The position numbers and the translations under genes are program-made. This document shows positions 27,492 through 35,431 of a stretch of DNA of 64,000 nucleotides, one piece after another (positions within the stretch are counted from its first letter, which is position 1; the number at the start of each line of letters is the position of its first letter). The DNA is from Psychrobacter sp. PG1 (GTDB lineage Bacteria > Pseudomonadota > Gammaproteobacteria > Pseudomonadales > Moraxellaceae), in NCBI RefSeq assembly GCF_014897815.1, contig NZ_JABUZG010000084.1, forward strand, positions 186,001 through 250,000. The letters run 5' to 3'. Below the pieces are notes generated by a model. It made no database searches and was not told where the DNA came from. It worked only from the letters and a program-made list of their open reading frames with translations.

Positions 27492-27782
27492 TTAAATGCT
27501 GAAAGTTCTTGAGCAGGTATTGCATAAATAACTAGGTCTTGCTGCTAGAGTGATCAAAGGCGGCTGCTGTAGCTTATCTTTAGCCAAGCTGATCGCAGAA
27601 GCCAGTGCAGTACCTACTACCACACCAATAGCGGAATTAATTTTGTAGTACCTACAGATACTCACACCAAGCCCTGATAGGGCAGATTGTGAGCACAGTT
27701 GTTCGAAGATATTGAAAGGACTGTCAGTATCGGTAGTGCTTGTGACGTTGGCTGAATGACAGTGTGGGCAGATCGGTCTCAT
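27492..27782 (-). CDS. Small zinc-ribbon protein with hydrophobic middle
   Basis: 96 residues from the ATG at 27782 (GGAG 7 bp upstream); a start at 27794 is less likely. Two CxxC knuckles at the ends, RPICPHCHS and YLCNTCSRTF, should bind one zinc. Between them is a Gly/Ala-rich hydrophobic stretch (SAIGVVVGTALASAISLAK) that could be a membrane segment. No known name. Its place between Rep and DUF932 suggests an accessory role in island maintenance. Confidence 0.65.
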   Translation of the reverse strand: MRPICPHCHSANVTSTTDTDSPFNIFEQLCSQSALSGLGVSICRYYKINSAIGVVVGTALASAISLAKDKLQQPPLITLAARPSYLCNTCSRTFSI

Positions 27783-27806
27783 AGAGAACTCCATAAGTTA
27801 AGCGCA

Positions 27807-27837
27807 TAAAAAAAGGCCTGCAATTAAGCAGACCTTT
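27807..27837 (-). terminator. Terminator of the Gp2-like Rep gene
   Basis: The stem aaaggcctgc / gcagaccttt (one G-U) with a long A run on its left, giving a T tract on the minus strand. Confidence 0.75.
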
Positions 27838-27916
27838 AATTAGGATGGATTGGGGTTAAACAGTCAGGAGAGCGATGCTTCCTGACTGATCGCATAGGAA
27901 TACTATATATCTGAAT

Positions 27917-28831
27917 TTATTTTACTATGGGCGGTAGTCCGCGACGTTTAGAGGTTCTATAAATACCATGACCAAAGGTGCGCATGTTTGGTAGCCACAG
28001 TTTAAGTTGCTGCTCATCTTTACTTGGCTTCGTTAAGTATAAAGCTGAAGCTATAGCGTTTTCGACTTCCTGAGGGTTATCACGATGAATCATGCCGATA
28101 CCTAACTTACCGTATTGTTGGTACTTCTGCTTAATCTCTGGATCGTGGTAGCTATAATATTCACCTAAACCACCAGTTATAGTCTTCCATTTCTCGCCGA
28201 CATCTTTAGCAACGTGCCAGTCACTTTGTCGCTCTGAGCCATCATACATAAGCAGTAAATGACAGTGTAATCCACCGTTGATTCCCCCTTGCTCAATAGC
28301 CCAAGCATTACCCTGCAAATGCTTAAAACAAGTTTTCTTATTACCGATAAGATCCCGTAGTTTACTCATGTGATCATCAAAGTTCTCGATAGATACATGA
28401 TTGCTCGTCTTCTGTGCGTATTTTAAATCAATACGAATAAATAGCAGTCTTGAATAATGGTTAATCAGATTATTAACATAGAGCTCCAATTTTCTTTTGT
28501 TTTGAGATTCTTGATAAATGAACGCATGACGTTCATTCTCAATATCACTTTTATAGTAGGACAATGTAGTGATAAGTCGCTGGGTTTTATCATGATCCCA
28601 AATCACGTTTTCTGGATAGTCATTTCCAACAATAGCGTTGGTGCTATAAATAAATGCGAAAACTGGCTGTGAATAAAATAGCTCAGTATTTAAGTGTGTA
28701 ATGAACGGGCAATACAACCATTTCAGTTTATTTATGGTCTCGTTAAAGCTAATAGCGTTTGCCAATATATCTGTAACCAGACTATGGACGTTAGCGACAA
28801 CTTGAGGTTGGTTGAAGTTTGAATACGGCAT
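27917..28831 (-). CDS. Inovirus Gp2-like / YagK-YfjJ replication protein
   Basis: 304 residues. A central HUH-like motif GGLHCHLLLMYDG and a later ALYLTKPSKDEQ (putative active-site Tyr) fit the Gp2/YfjJ group of rolling-circle-like initiators; RLLFIRIDLKYAQ is the first strand of the fold. YfjJ and YagK are E. coli prophage-island relatives. It probably starts single-strand replication of the excised island. The 400 bp upstream of its start hold a long inverted repeat and tandem repeats that could be its origin or control region. Confidence 0.75.
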   Translation of the reverse strand: MPYSNFNQPQVVANVHSLVTDILANAISFNETINKLKWLYCPFITHLNTELFYSQPVFAFIYSTNAIVGNDYPENVIWDHDKTQRLITTLSYYKSDIENERHAFIYQESQNKRKLELYVNNLINHYSRLLFIRIDLKYAQKTSNHVSIENFDDHMSKLRDLIGNKKTCFKHLQGNAWAIEQGGINGGLHCHLLLMYDGSERQSDWHVAKDVGEKWKTITGGLGEYYSYHDPEIKQKYQQYGKLGIGMIHRDNPQEVENAIASALYLTKPSKDEQQLKLWLPNMRTFGHGIYRTSKRRGLPPIVK

Positions 28832-28893
28832 GATTTTGATCCTATTGAGTTAATGTTCATAGGGTCAGATCAGTCCGTATTTTTATAATGTGC

Positions 28894-28920
28894 AGTGCTG
28901 AGAGGTCAGCTCTCAGCACT
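28894..28920. repeat. 11-bp perfect inverted repeat upstream of Rep
   Basis: Arms agtgctgagag (28894-28904) and ctctcagcact (28910-28920) surround gtcag, 63 bp before the Rep start. It could be a nicking-site hairpin for an HUH initiator or a repressor operator. A weaker hairpin (agcga / tcgct) lies near 29020-29040. Apart from these and the 11-bp repeats, 28832-29228 holds nothing coding. Confidence 0.5.
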
Positions 28921-29147
28921 ACAATAAAGCACCTAGTGTATTCAATAATATATAGAACCCACTAAGGATAAGCTGCTGTAGTGCAGCTATTTTTCAACTA
29001 GCATTGCAGAATGACGTAATAAGCGATAGCAATTCGCTATGGTTTATAGGCTTATGGTTAGGATGGAGTTAGGATTCTAGATGTCATAATAATTTTAGTA
29101 TGATTGGCACCCTTAAAGGTATATTCTACGGTAAAATACATAATTAC

Positions 29148-29177
29148 TAATGACGTTTTAATGACGTTTTAATGACA
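29148..29177 (+). repeat. 11-bp tandem repeat (taatgacgttt), 2.7 copies
   Basis: Copies start at 29148, 29159 and 29170 (the last partial, taatgaca). The 11-bp period puts them on one face of the helix. The block is 51 bp before the start of the 539-residue protein, so it is an operator or iteron candidate. Confidence 0.55.
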
Positions 29178-29228
29178 GTAATTTGATGGTCTGAAATTTG
29201 ATGATAACGTTTTTTTTGGGATAGAGTA

Positions 29229-30848
29229 ATGAGCAAAGATGAATTTCGATTTGAAACCAGTCCTTTGAATTTGACTGAACGGAATGCAAGATACATTGAA
29301 AAGAAGGTGAATTATCTTAGTGCATATAGCGCTTATTGGTGCTTATTTGAGTTAAGATCTTTAGGCGAACTCTCCCTACAAGATATTCTAAAAGACGATA
29401 CTCACGTCAAATCTAAGCTAATTAATATTCTGAAAAGGAAAAATTGTAGCCCGAAGTTTTTGGATGGAATTTTACAGGTGAGTGCTGACCAAAGCATACC
29501 TCTGTCTTACGTCAAATGGTTTTATGAAGATGATAGAACAACCTTGTGGATTAATATGGTTTTGAGAAAACATGGTATCTTAAACGACTATATAAGAACA
29601 AAATCAGACATTGCTATTTTTGCCCATAACCTAATTTTCAATACAAATTTACAGTTGATAGGAGGCATAATTGATTCGAATTTTGATGCTTATAACGACT
29701 CTTTAGTGCTGCGAAAAAGACAATCTTTAGAATTTCTACAACAAGCTTATAATCGCAGTAGAATCAAATTAAGTGAAACGAAATGGCTGGATAGTTGTAA
29801 CGACATTCAAGTTAATCATTTGTATATATACATGCAAAAAGCTCACGATCTAAATAATATATACGTAAATGAATTAAACAAGAAGCCCGGTAGCTATCCT
29901 AAGTTAGCTCTATTAGTGCCTAGTCTTAATCAAGCTTTAATCTATGCCGACAAAATTATGATAGAAGAATCGGACACAGATAGTAGGCGTGATCATATAC
30001 TAGCCTCACTGGATTATTGGACGTTTGACAACTCCCGTTTTGATAGTGAAGATATTACGGGAAAAGAGTACAAAATATATAGCAGAAGCATATTTGTAAA
30101 AAAAATGAAGGATGTTTGTAGCTCGAAGGCGAGTCGTATTCGTGATAAAAAGATAAAAGAAAAAGGCTTGGAGCTTACTGGTAAAAATAAAAAAGCTCTA
30201 AAGCTAATTGCTAAGAAACAAGGTAGAACACAAGTACAAATGCTTAATGATATCGTAGAAAGCTATGATCAAGCCTCTTTCTTAGAAGTATCTAAAACTA
30301 CTAGCGCTGCCGCTGCCTATATAGCGGGTAACTATGGAAAACGCTACGATGACTCATTTGAAACGCAGCAAAGCCTGAAGGCTAAACAGGCTAGCTCTGA
30401 GACTATATTGGTACATAGTGATAGCGAGGAGATTACAGAGGATGTTCCTGGCACTAATATACTAGAACCAATAGCAGGCATTGAAAGTGAAAACCGCAAG
30501 TGTGTTGAATATGCTGATATTGATGAATGCATTAAGAATGACGAGCAAGTTAAAAATGCTAAACCAAAGGATTTCGATAATCGATGTAAAAACTTAGAAG
30601 ACGCTGATAATAGTGCTACTGGCAAATTAACAGATGAACTCATTATTGCTATCACTCCAAGCAAAAACATTGGTACACCTATAGACATCTCTACAATTGA
30701 AACTGTACAGCCTGTGACTAGCTCACATGCCACTGAAGATATTTCAGCTTCAGTTGAGAATCTTCACAACATTGATGATAAAATATATGATAACGATCCT
30801 TTTTTGATAAACGCTAGGGTTATAAGGCAAAAAGTTGGAAGAACATAA
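29229..30848 (+). CDS. Unknown 539-residue island protein
   Basis: Not recognised. The first 300 residues are helical and mixed charge. A basic stretch (SKASRIRDKKIKEK) leads into TGKNKKALKLIAKKQGRTQV, which resembles the short ribbon-helix-helix DNA-binding modules of plasmid proteins. The C-terminal 150 residues are acidic and low in hydrophobics, probably disordered. The AT-rich style differs from the T6SS genes. It is divergent from Rep across a repeat-rich 400-bp control region, which suggests a role in replication, partition or control of the island. It is the last island gene before the right attachment core. Confidence 0.7.
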   Translation: MSKDEFRFETSPLNLTERNARYIEKKVNYLSAYSAYWCLFELRSLGELSLQDILKDDTHVKSKLINILKRKNCSPKFLDGILQVSADQSIPLSYVKWFYEDDRTTLWINMVLRKHGILNDYIRTKSDIAIFAHNLIFNTNLQLIGGIIDSNFDAYNDSLVLRKRQSLEFLQQAYNRSRIKLSETKWLDSCNDIQVNHLYIYMQKAHDLNNIYVNELNKKPGSYPKLALLVPSLNQALIYADKIMIEESDTDSRRDHILASLDYWTFDNSRFDSEDITGKEYKIYSRSIFVKKMKDVCSSKASRIRDKKIKEKGLELTGKNKKALKLIAKKQGRTQVQMLNDIVESYDQASFLEVSKTTSAAAAYIAGNYGKRYDDSFETQQSLKAKQASSETILVHSDSEEITEDVPGTNILEPIAGIESENRKCVEYADIDECIKNDEQVKNAKPKDFDNRCKNLEDADNSATGKLTDELIIAITPSKNIGTPIDISTIETVQPVTSSHATEDISASVENLHNIDDKIYDNDPFLINARVIRQKVGRT

Positions 30849-30940
30849 ACAAACCAACTAGTAGTTAGTAGCTCAGTACTGATAGTAGAGCTATCAGATC
30901 TCTGTTACGAAATTACTATAAAACTGAAAAACTAACCTTA

Positions 30941-30961
30941 AGTATACTCACAAGTGTACCG
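30941..30961 (+). other. Putative arm-type site, right end
   Basis: The 21 bases here match 4087-4107 near the left end at 18 positions and in the same orientation (shared agtatact..caagt.taccg). They lie 58 bp inside the right core. Paired end-proximal copies suggest integrase or excisionase binding. Confidence 0.45.
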
Positions 30962-31018
30962 GATTATTTTTCTAAATATTTATCCTTATATATCAAATAC
31001 TTAATATCATACTATCGT

Positions 31019-31038
31019 TCCGGATCCGGGTACCATTA
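31019..31038 (+). repeat. Right attachment core
   Basis: tccggatccgggtaccatta, one mismatch to the tRNA-Leu 3' end at 3958-3977. It marks the right island boundary. Confidence 0.88.
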
Positions 31039-31044
31039 TATTAA

Positions 31045-31077
31045 AAGGCTTCCAAGCAATTGGAAGCCTTTTTCTTA
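31045..31077. terminator. Displaced tRNA-Leu terminator, also ends the T6SS cluster
   Basis: The 10-bp perfect stem aaggcttcca / tggaagcctt (31045-31054, 31061-31070) is followed by TTT. It lies directly after the right core, where the native tRNA-Leu terminator belongs. With TTTT on the other side too, it can stop the minus-strand T6SS transcript. The rest of 30849-31213 is AT-rich and empty. Confidence 0.8.
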
Positions 31078-31213
31078 TTGTGCATTTTCTCTTATTAAAC
31101 TAATTTTTTTCCACTATTTAGACAATTTGCTAGTAATCAACTGCTAGCTTTACTGTTAAACGTCCTTCTCACGTTTAGGGTAATAAGCTATATCAATTGT
31201 ATATAATCAATAG

Positions 31214-32497
31214 TTAGCCACATCCTATTATCCCATTCTGAAAAGGCAAACCTTGTGTCGTAATAAAAAATAGATAGAACGATCCTAACATGATAAAAAA
31301 AGCAGCCACTTTCATAGTACTTAACGGCCTATTGGTGACACTAGCCAGCGCAAGCATTAATTTGGAATCCGTGAGCATAAATAAACACAGTGCCTGCATA
31401 AAGATAGCCTTTAATAATTGCTCATAGATTAAAGGACCGCGAGTTTGTTCAACAAACAGCAGAATCGATATATCTACGATGATCATAGTGAAAAAGGCAT
31501 GTTTAACAGAGCTATTTAAATACGCATTTCCATTGTGTCGCCTGGCTCTTTTCCTTTTTATATAACTCGTGGTAGGTTGAATAGTCATCGGGTTGGTTGC
31601 GTTAAAATACCAAATGGTTTCCCACCTTCCTTTAGTCATGTCTGGCATGATGTCTTCTGCTTGAAAATGTTGCAACTCCTGACTGGCAGGTGACCACCAA
31701 TATCCTGTCTGCGGACAAGGCTGATTTGCCTCACAACGTGAAGATTCCAGTACTACACTACTGCCACCACCACTATCCGCGATACGCTCAACGAGCATCC
31801 AAGTAACAGGAGCTCTACCGACAGCGTGTGTCGTATCAGGGTCATAACCGACATTAGCTTCATTTGCTAACATGCCATCCAATAGCACTTGAGCACTGGC
31901 ATCTGCTCGATTTGGTACATAAATGCCAGCGACAGGGACGACTTCATCTACCTTAACGCTATATTGTTGGTTGAGACTATAGATAGGCCATGATTCAGGC
32001 GCATTGAGCGCTCCTCTTGATTCAATGCTATAATTTTCTATTAAGTCGTATAAACACCAACCAAAATAACTGGTTATTCCCATGTTAAAAGCGCATAAGC
32101 TTGCCTCTCTTTCCCATTTCTCATAATTCAGCTGTTGCTGCTCTGGCATCCAGTCGGTATCATAATCCATACTGATAGCGCGAAAATCACTCTCAACATT
32201 ACCACCATATCTTATTGCTATTAAATCGCCATTTAACAGCTCTTGATAGCCAACATTTAAGCTGTCTAGAGTATCACGCAGGTTTGGCAATACCCGCTCG
32301 CCCCAGACGATATCAGGTTGTCTGTTAATAGGACGCGTTCGGTAATCAAAGGGCAAATCATTGACGAACAGTTCTAATGCGTATTCAGCAGCTTCTAACA
32401 TATTCGCAAAGGCATCGCGCATCTCTTTAAAGTAAGCAGGTGAGCTATAGCGCTCTAATAAGTAAATCTCTTGCGGTCTTATGATGTAGTTATTCAT
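31214..32497 (-). CDS. Imm71/72-like T6SS immunity protein with C-terminal membrane tail (family A, unit 3)
   Basis: Last gene of the cluster, 427 residues. Residues 1-95 (IIRPQEIYLLERYSSPAYF, GERVLPNLRDTLDSL) are nearly the same as in the genes at 35432 and 41036. The middle carries Imm71/72-type features: YFGWCLYDLIENY, ESWPIYSLN, PVAGIYVPNRADAS, VTWMLVERIADSGGG, CPQTGYWWSP and WETIWYF. From about residue 300 on come three or so membrane helices (SVKHAFFTMIIVDISILLF, SFYLFFITTQ) absent from the 307-residue relative. This is typically an immunity protein guarding against a T6SS toxin; the partner toxin is not identified. Confidence 0.7.
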   Translation of the reverse strand: MNNYIIRPQEIYLLERYSSPAYFKEMRDAFANMLEAAEYALELFVNDLPFDYRTRPINRQPDIVWGERVLPNLRDTLDSLNVGYQELLNGDLIAIRYGGNVESDFRAISMDYDTDWMPEQQQLNYEKWEREASLCAFNMGITSYFGWCLYDLIENYSIESRGALNAPESWPIYSLNQQYSVKVDEVVPVAGIYVPNRADASAQVLLDGMLANEANVGYDPDTTHAVGRAPVTWMLVERIADSGGGSSVVLESSRCEANQPCPQTGYWWSPASQELQHFQAEDIMPDMTKGRWETIWYFNATNPMTIQPTTSYIKRKRARRHNGNAYLNSSVKHAFFTMIIVDISILLFVEQTRGPLIYEQLLKAIFMQALCLFMLTDSKLMLALASVTNRPLSTMKVAAFFIMLGSFYLFFITTQGLPFQNGIIGCG

Positions 32498-32689
32498 TTT
32501 TTATTGATTCTCGTACTGTCTAATCGACGTTGGCTAATCAGTTTTCATCTAAGCAATCACCAGCATCACATACAATATAGAGCCAATAAACCAAGTCGCA
32601 TTAATAGCCATTCCTGAATACCATTTCCGCTTAACGGCTTGATTTTGGTTTGCAAAAGCTGCTTGGCGCTCTGCGGTGACAGGCAGAAT
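32480..32689. repeat. 210-bp perfect repeat, copy 1
   Basis: Identical to 36878-37087. It covers the start of the family A gene, the intergenic gap and the 3' end of the family B gene, so identity extends through noncoding sequence. This points to recent duplication or gene conversion. Confidence 0.85.
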
Positions 32690-33619
32690 ATTATATGGGT
32701 TGTTTTGCCCATCCCACATGAGCCGACGTTGCACTTCCGGATGTAGAGCAGGATTAGCGCTCGACTGGTATATATTACCCTCGGCTAAATCTAAGTAGCT
32801 AACCGTACAAGCGCGCAACCAACCCATAAAAGTCACCTCGTGGCGTAGTCCTGTTAAGCCTTTGTTTTTCTTCTCTTGAGCAATATCAGCACAGGCAAAG
32901 AGTAAGGTACTGATGTCTGTCGGACAAGCATGAGCATATCGGGGATCAAGCGGTAGCTCTTCAGCGGGACGTTCCATATAGGTGCGAATAAACGCCCACT
33001 GGTCGTAAGGGTTTAGTTGCATGTCTTCAAAGTTAATAGATAAGCTTGGTTCTCTTGTTGACTCATCGATGACATGCAGATTCAGTACTTCATACACCAA
33101 ACCTTCATTGCGTCTTACGGAGGCTGTGATGTATTTATAATTAATCAGATGAAAGATAGGGGCTTGCTTACGGTTATGCTCGTAGTAAGCAATCTGCTGG
33201 GTATTTTTTAGTAGTAAGATTTTGTGGTATCGAGATTTTTTAGTTTTAAGTTGTTTTAAAGTTAGAAAAGGAGCAGTGAAAAAACTAATGAGGATAAATA
33301 TTAGACATATAATCGCATAAAGATAGTAGATTAATACTCCTTCCTTTATTACTGAATTGAACATAGCGTAAATTAAGAAAAAAAACTGTCCAAGCAACCA
33401 TAGTGAGGCATAAGATGCCAATAAAACTAAGTTTTGAATAGAGTTAATAATAGGATGAAATAGCAGATAGTCTGGATTCACCTCATGAATAAGTGTACTT
33501 ATTCTATCAATACTGGCTTTTTTTTCTTGGAAATTACCAATCTCTCCTTCATAAGGGCGACTGAGTATTTTACCGACAGGAGGTATAGGAGGAACAGGTA
33601 AGATCATAGTAGCATTCAA
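32549..33619 (-). CDS. T6SS-cluster membrane protein, putative immunity (family B, unit 3)
   Basis: 356 residues. A Pro-rich start (LPVPPIPPVGKILS) is followed by two membrane helices (about 63-88 and 96-118), a soluble middle with KKSRYHKILLLKNTQQIAYY, LNLHVIDESTREP and WAFIRTYMERPAEELPLDP, and a last helix at 335-355 (FIGSILYVMLVIA). The layout recalls DUF6708-like membrane proteins next to T6SS effectors. Three paralogues lie upstream (34346, 36947 and the more distant 38043). The ATG at 33607 (MILPVPP) is an alternative start, matching the paralogue at 36947. Immunity to a pore-forming toxin is inferred from topology and context. Confidence 0.6.
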   Translation of the reverse strand: MNATMILPVPPIPPVGKILSRPYEGEIGNFQEKKASIDRISTLIHEVNPDYLLFHPIINSIQNLVLLASYASLWLLGQFFFLIYAMFNSVIKEGVLIYYLYAIICLIFILISFFTAPFLTLKQLKTKKSRYHKILLLKNTQQIAYYEHNRKQAPIFHLINYKYITASVRRNEGLVYEVLNLHVIDESTREPSLSINFEDMQLNPYDQWAFIRTYMERPAEELPLDPRYAHACPTDISTLLFACADIAQEKKNKGLTGLRHEVTFMGWLRACTVSYLDLAEGNIYQSSANPALHPEVQRRLMWDGQNNPYNILPVTAERQAAFANQNQAVKRKWYSGMAINATWFIGSILYVMLVIA

Positions 33620-33646
33620 CTCAAATGTATTGTTTCATCAGATTTT

Positions 33647-34336
33647 TTAATATTTATTATTATCTAGATAGCTTACGTTTTTTAAGGGGTATGACGGATT
33701 GCGGCTACTATCAGGCGTATAAGTAACGATCACTTTTGCCTTGCTAATATTATGGGGTTCAAACTTTAGTAACTGTGTATCAATGGTAAATTGAGATTCC
33801 GACTCTTTTTCAGTCACTTTTTTTGTCACTATCGGTATTAATTTCTCAATGGCTAATGACGTAATATTACTAGCAACGGGTTCATCGCTGGTAGAGTTAT
33901 AGAATGTCGCTTTATATAGGTTTTGTGCTCTGCCATTTTTGTCAGCGACGACTTCTATCGTCAACTGGCTTGCTTTGTCCCAATTGCCAATGTGAACCTG
34001 ACTTTCAAATAAGGTCAGATGCTCTCGCACACTGCCGAATACTGGCGGTAGCCTTATTTCACTGGTTGAGTCAACTTTATGCTCTACAGGCATTCTACCT
34101 TGAAAGGTTTGCAAACGATTATTGGCTAAGAATAAGGTGCTCGCAGTGATAAAGCCACTAATGTCATCTGCTAAACTGTTAAAAGCGGGCTGTGTCTGAA
34201 ACGGGTTTATCAGGTAGTAGTCTTGTCCTCGCATAGCTTTATGACCAAACACGCTGTTGTCTAGCCAATACTCTATTAATACGTTTCGTTTATTATCATA
34301 CTTATAAGCTAAACGCTGAAAGCTATAGATTATTAG
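33647..34336 (-). pseudogene. Orphan toxin-like C-terminal module (headless copy, unit 2)
   Basis: An open frame with no proper start: an in-frame TGA sits at 34337-34339, directly beside the end of the next gene. The first residues (YSFQRLAYKYDNKRNVLIEY, then WLDNSVFGHKAM) align with the interior of the 487-residue protein at 35432, and the whole C-terminus is about 80 percent alike (FLANNRLQTFQGRMPVEH, SQLTIEVVA, ...YLDNN.Y). A GTG at 34252 could start a 201-residue product. The conserved family A N-terminus and hydrophobic region are missing, so this is a truncated copy left by a deletion between repeats. Confidence 0.7.
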
Positions 34337-34345
34337 TCAATCATC

Positions 34346-35410
34346 CTAAGCAATCACCAGCATCACATACAATATCGACCCAATAAACCATATCGCATTG
34401 ATCGCAATTCCTGAATACCATTTCCGCTTAACGGCTTGATTTTGGTTTGCAAAAGCTGCTTGGCGCTCTGCTGTGACAGGCAAGATGTTATATGGGTTGT
34501 TTTGACCATCCCACATAAGCCGTCGCTGAACTTCCGGATGTAGTGCAGGATTGGCACTGGATTGATAGATGTTGCCTTCGGCAAGGTCTAAAAAGCTAAC
34601 TGTACAGGCGCGTAGCCAGCCCATGATAGTGACTTCATGGCGTAGTCCTGTTAAGCCTTTGTTTTTCTTCTCTTGAGCAATATCGGCACAGGCGAGTAGC
34701 GATGTGCTGATATCTGTTGGACACGCGTGGGCATATCGTGGATCAAGCGGTAGCTCGTCTGCGGGACGTTCCATATAGGTACGGATAAACGTCCACTGGT
34801 CATAAGGGCTGAGTTGCATGTCTTCAAGGTTGATATTTTGAATGGCTTGGTTGGTTTTAGGATCAATCACATGCAGGTTCAAGGCTTCAAAAACGACGCC
34901 GTTGTTACGTCTGACTGAGGCGACAATATCTTTATAATTAATTAAATGAAAAACAGGCGCTTGCTTACGATTATGCTCATAATAGGCAACTTGCTGGGTC
35001 TGCTTTAACAATACAATTTTATTATAGTAGGATTTTTTATTTTTAAACTGTCTATATGCTATATACGGTAATAATCCGAATGTTAGAATGAGAAGTACTT
35101 GCATAATCATTCCCAAAAAAAATAAAAAATCCATACTCTTATTAAATAAAATATCATAAAAAATAACAACTGAAATAAATAATATTTGCCCAAATAACCA
35201 ACTAAAGCAATAGGTCATTAAAAAACCAACCAATTGATATGAGTTAATAATGGGGTGAAACAGTAGGTAGTCTGGGTTTACCTCATGCATATCACGGCTC
35301 AGCTTCTCTACGCTGGCTTTTTTTTCTCGATACGCAGGTATGCTCCCTTCCCAAGGTTTACTTAGTAGCTTTTCGATGGGATGGGTATTGTTAGGAGGAT
35401 TGTAAATCAT
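34346..35410 (-). CDS. T6SS-cluster membrane protein, putative immunity (family B, unit 2)
   Basis: 354 residues, paralogue of 32549-33619 and 36947-38008. The last 100 residues are almost identical to them (NIYQSSANPALHPEVQRRL, ILPVTAERQAAFANQNQA). The N-terminal membrane region (SYQLVGFLMTYCFSWLFGQ) and the middle (ALNLHVIDPKTNQAIQNINL) differ clearly. Such a constant tail with a divergent head fits immunity paralogues that guard against different toxin variants. It should be followed by a family A gene, but only the headless module at 33647 remains. Confidence 0.6.
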   Translation of the reverse strand: MIYNPPNNTHPIEKLLSKPWEGSIPAYREKKASVEKLSRDMHEVNPDYLLFHPIINSYQLVGFLMTYCFSWLFGQILFISVVIFYDILFNKSMDFLFFLGMIMQVLLILTFGLLPYIAYRQFKNKKSYYNKIVLLKQTQQVAYYEHNRKQAPVFHLINYKDIVASVRRNNGVVFEALNLHVIDPKTNQAIQNINLEDMQLSPYDQWTFIRTYMERPADELPLDPRYAHACPTDISTSLLACADIAQEKKNKGLTGLRHEVTIMGWLRACTVSFLDLAEGNIYQSSANPALHPEVQRRLMWDGQNNPYNILPVTAERQAAFANQNQAVKRKWYSGIAINAIWFIGSILYVMLVIA

Positions 35411-35431
35411 TATTTTTTTTGCAACCTTTCT

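Larger units (their letters stand above)
3958..31038. mobile_element. 27-kb integrative genomic island in tRNA-Leu
   Basis: The island is bounded by a 20-bp direct repeat (3958-3977 and 31019-31038, one mismatch), the left copy being the tRNA-Leu 3' end. A P4-type integrase starts 160 bp inside the left end. Content: a BREX operon, an RloA/RloB pair, two putative nucleases, unknown proteins, and a maintenance module (AlpA, Gp3-like, YqaJ exonuclease, DUF932, Gp2-like Rep). No capsid, tail or conjugation genes are visible, so it fits a satellite-like or mobilisable island rather than a prophage or self-transmissible element. Confidence 0.88.
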
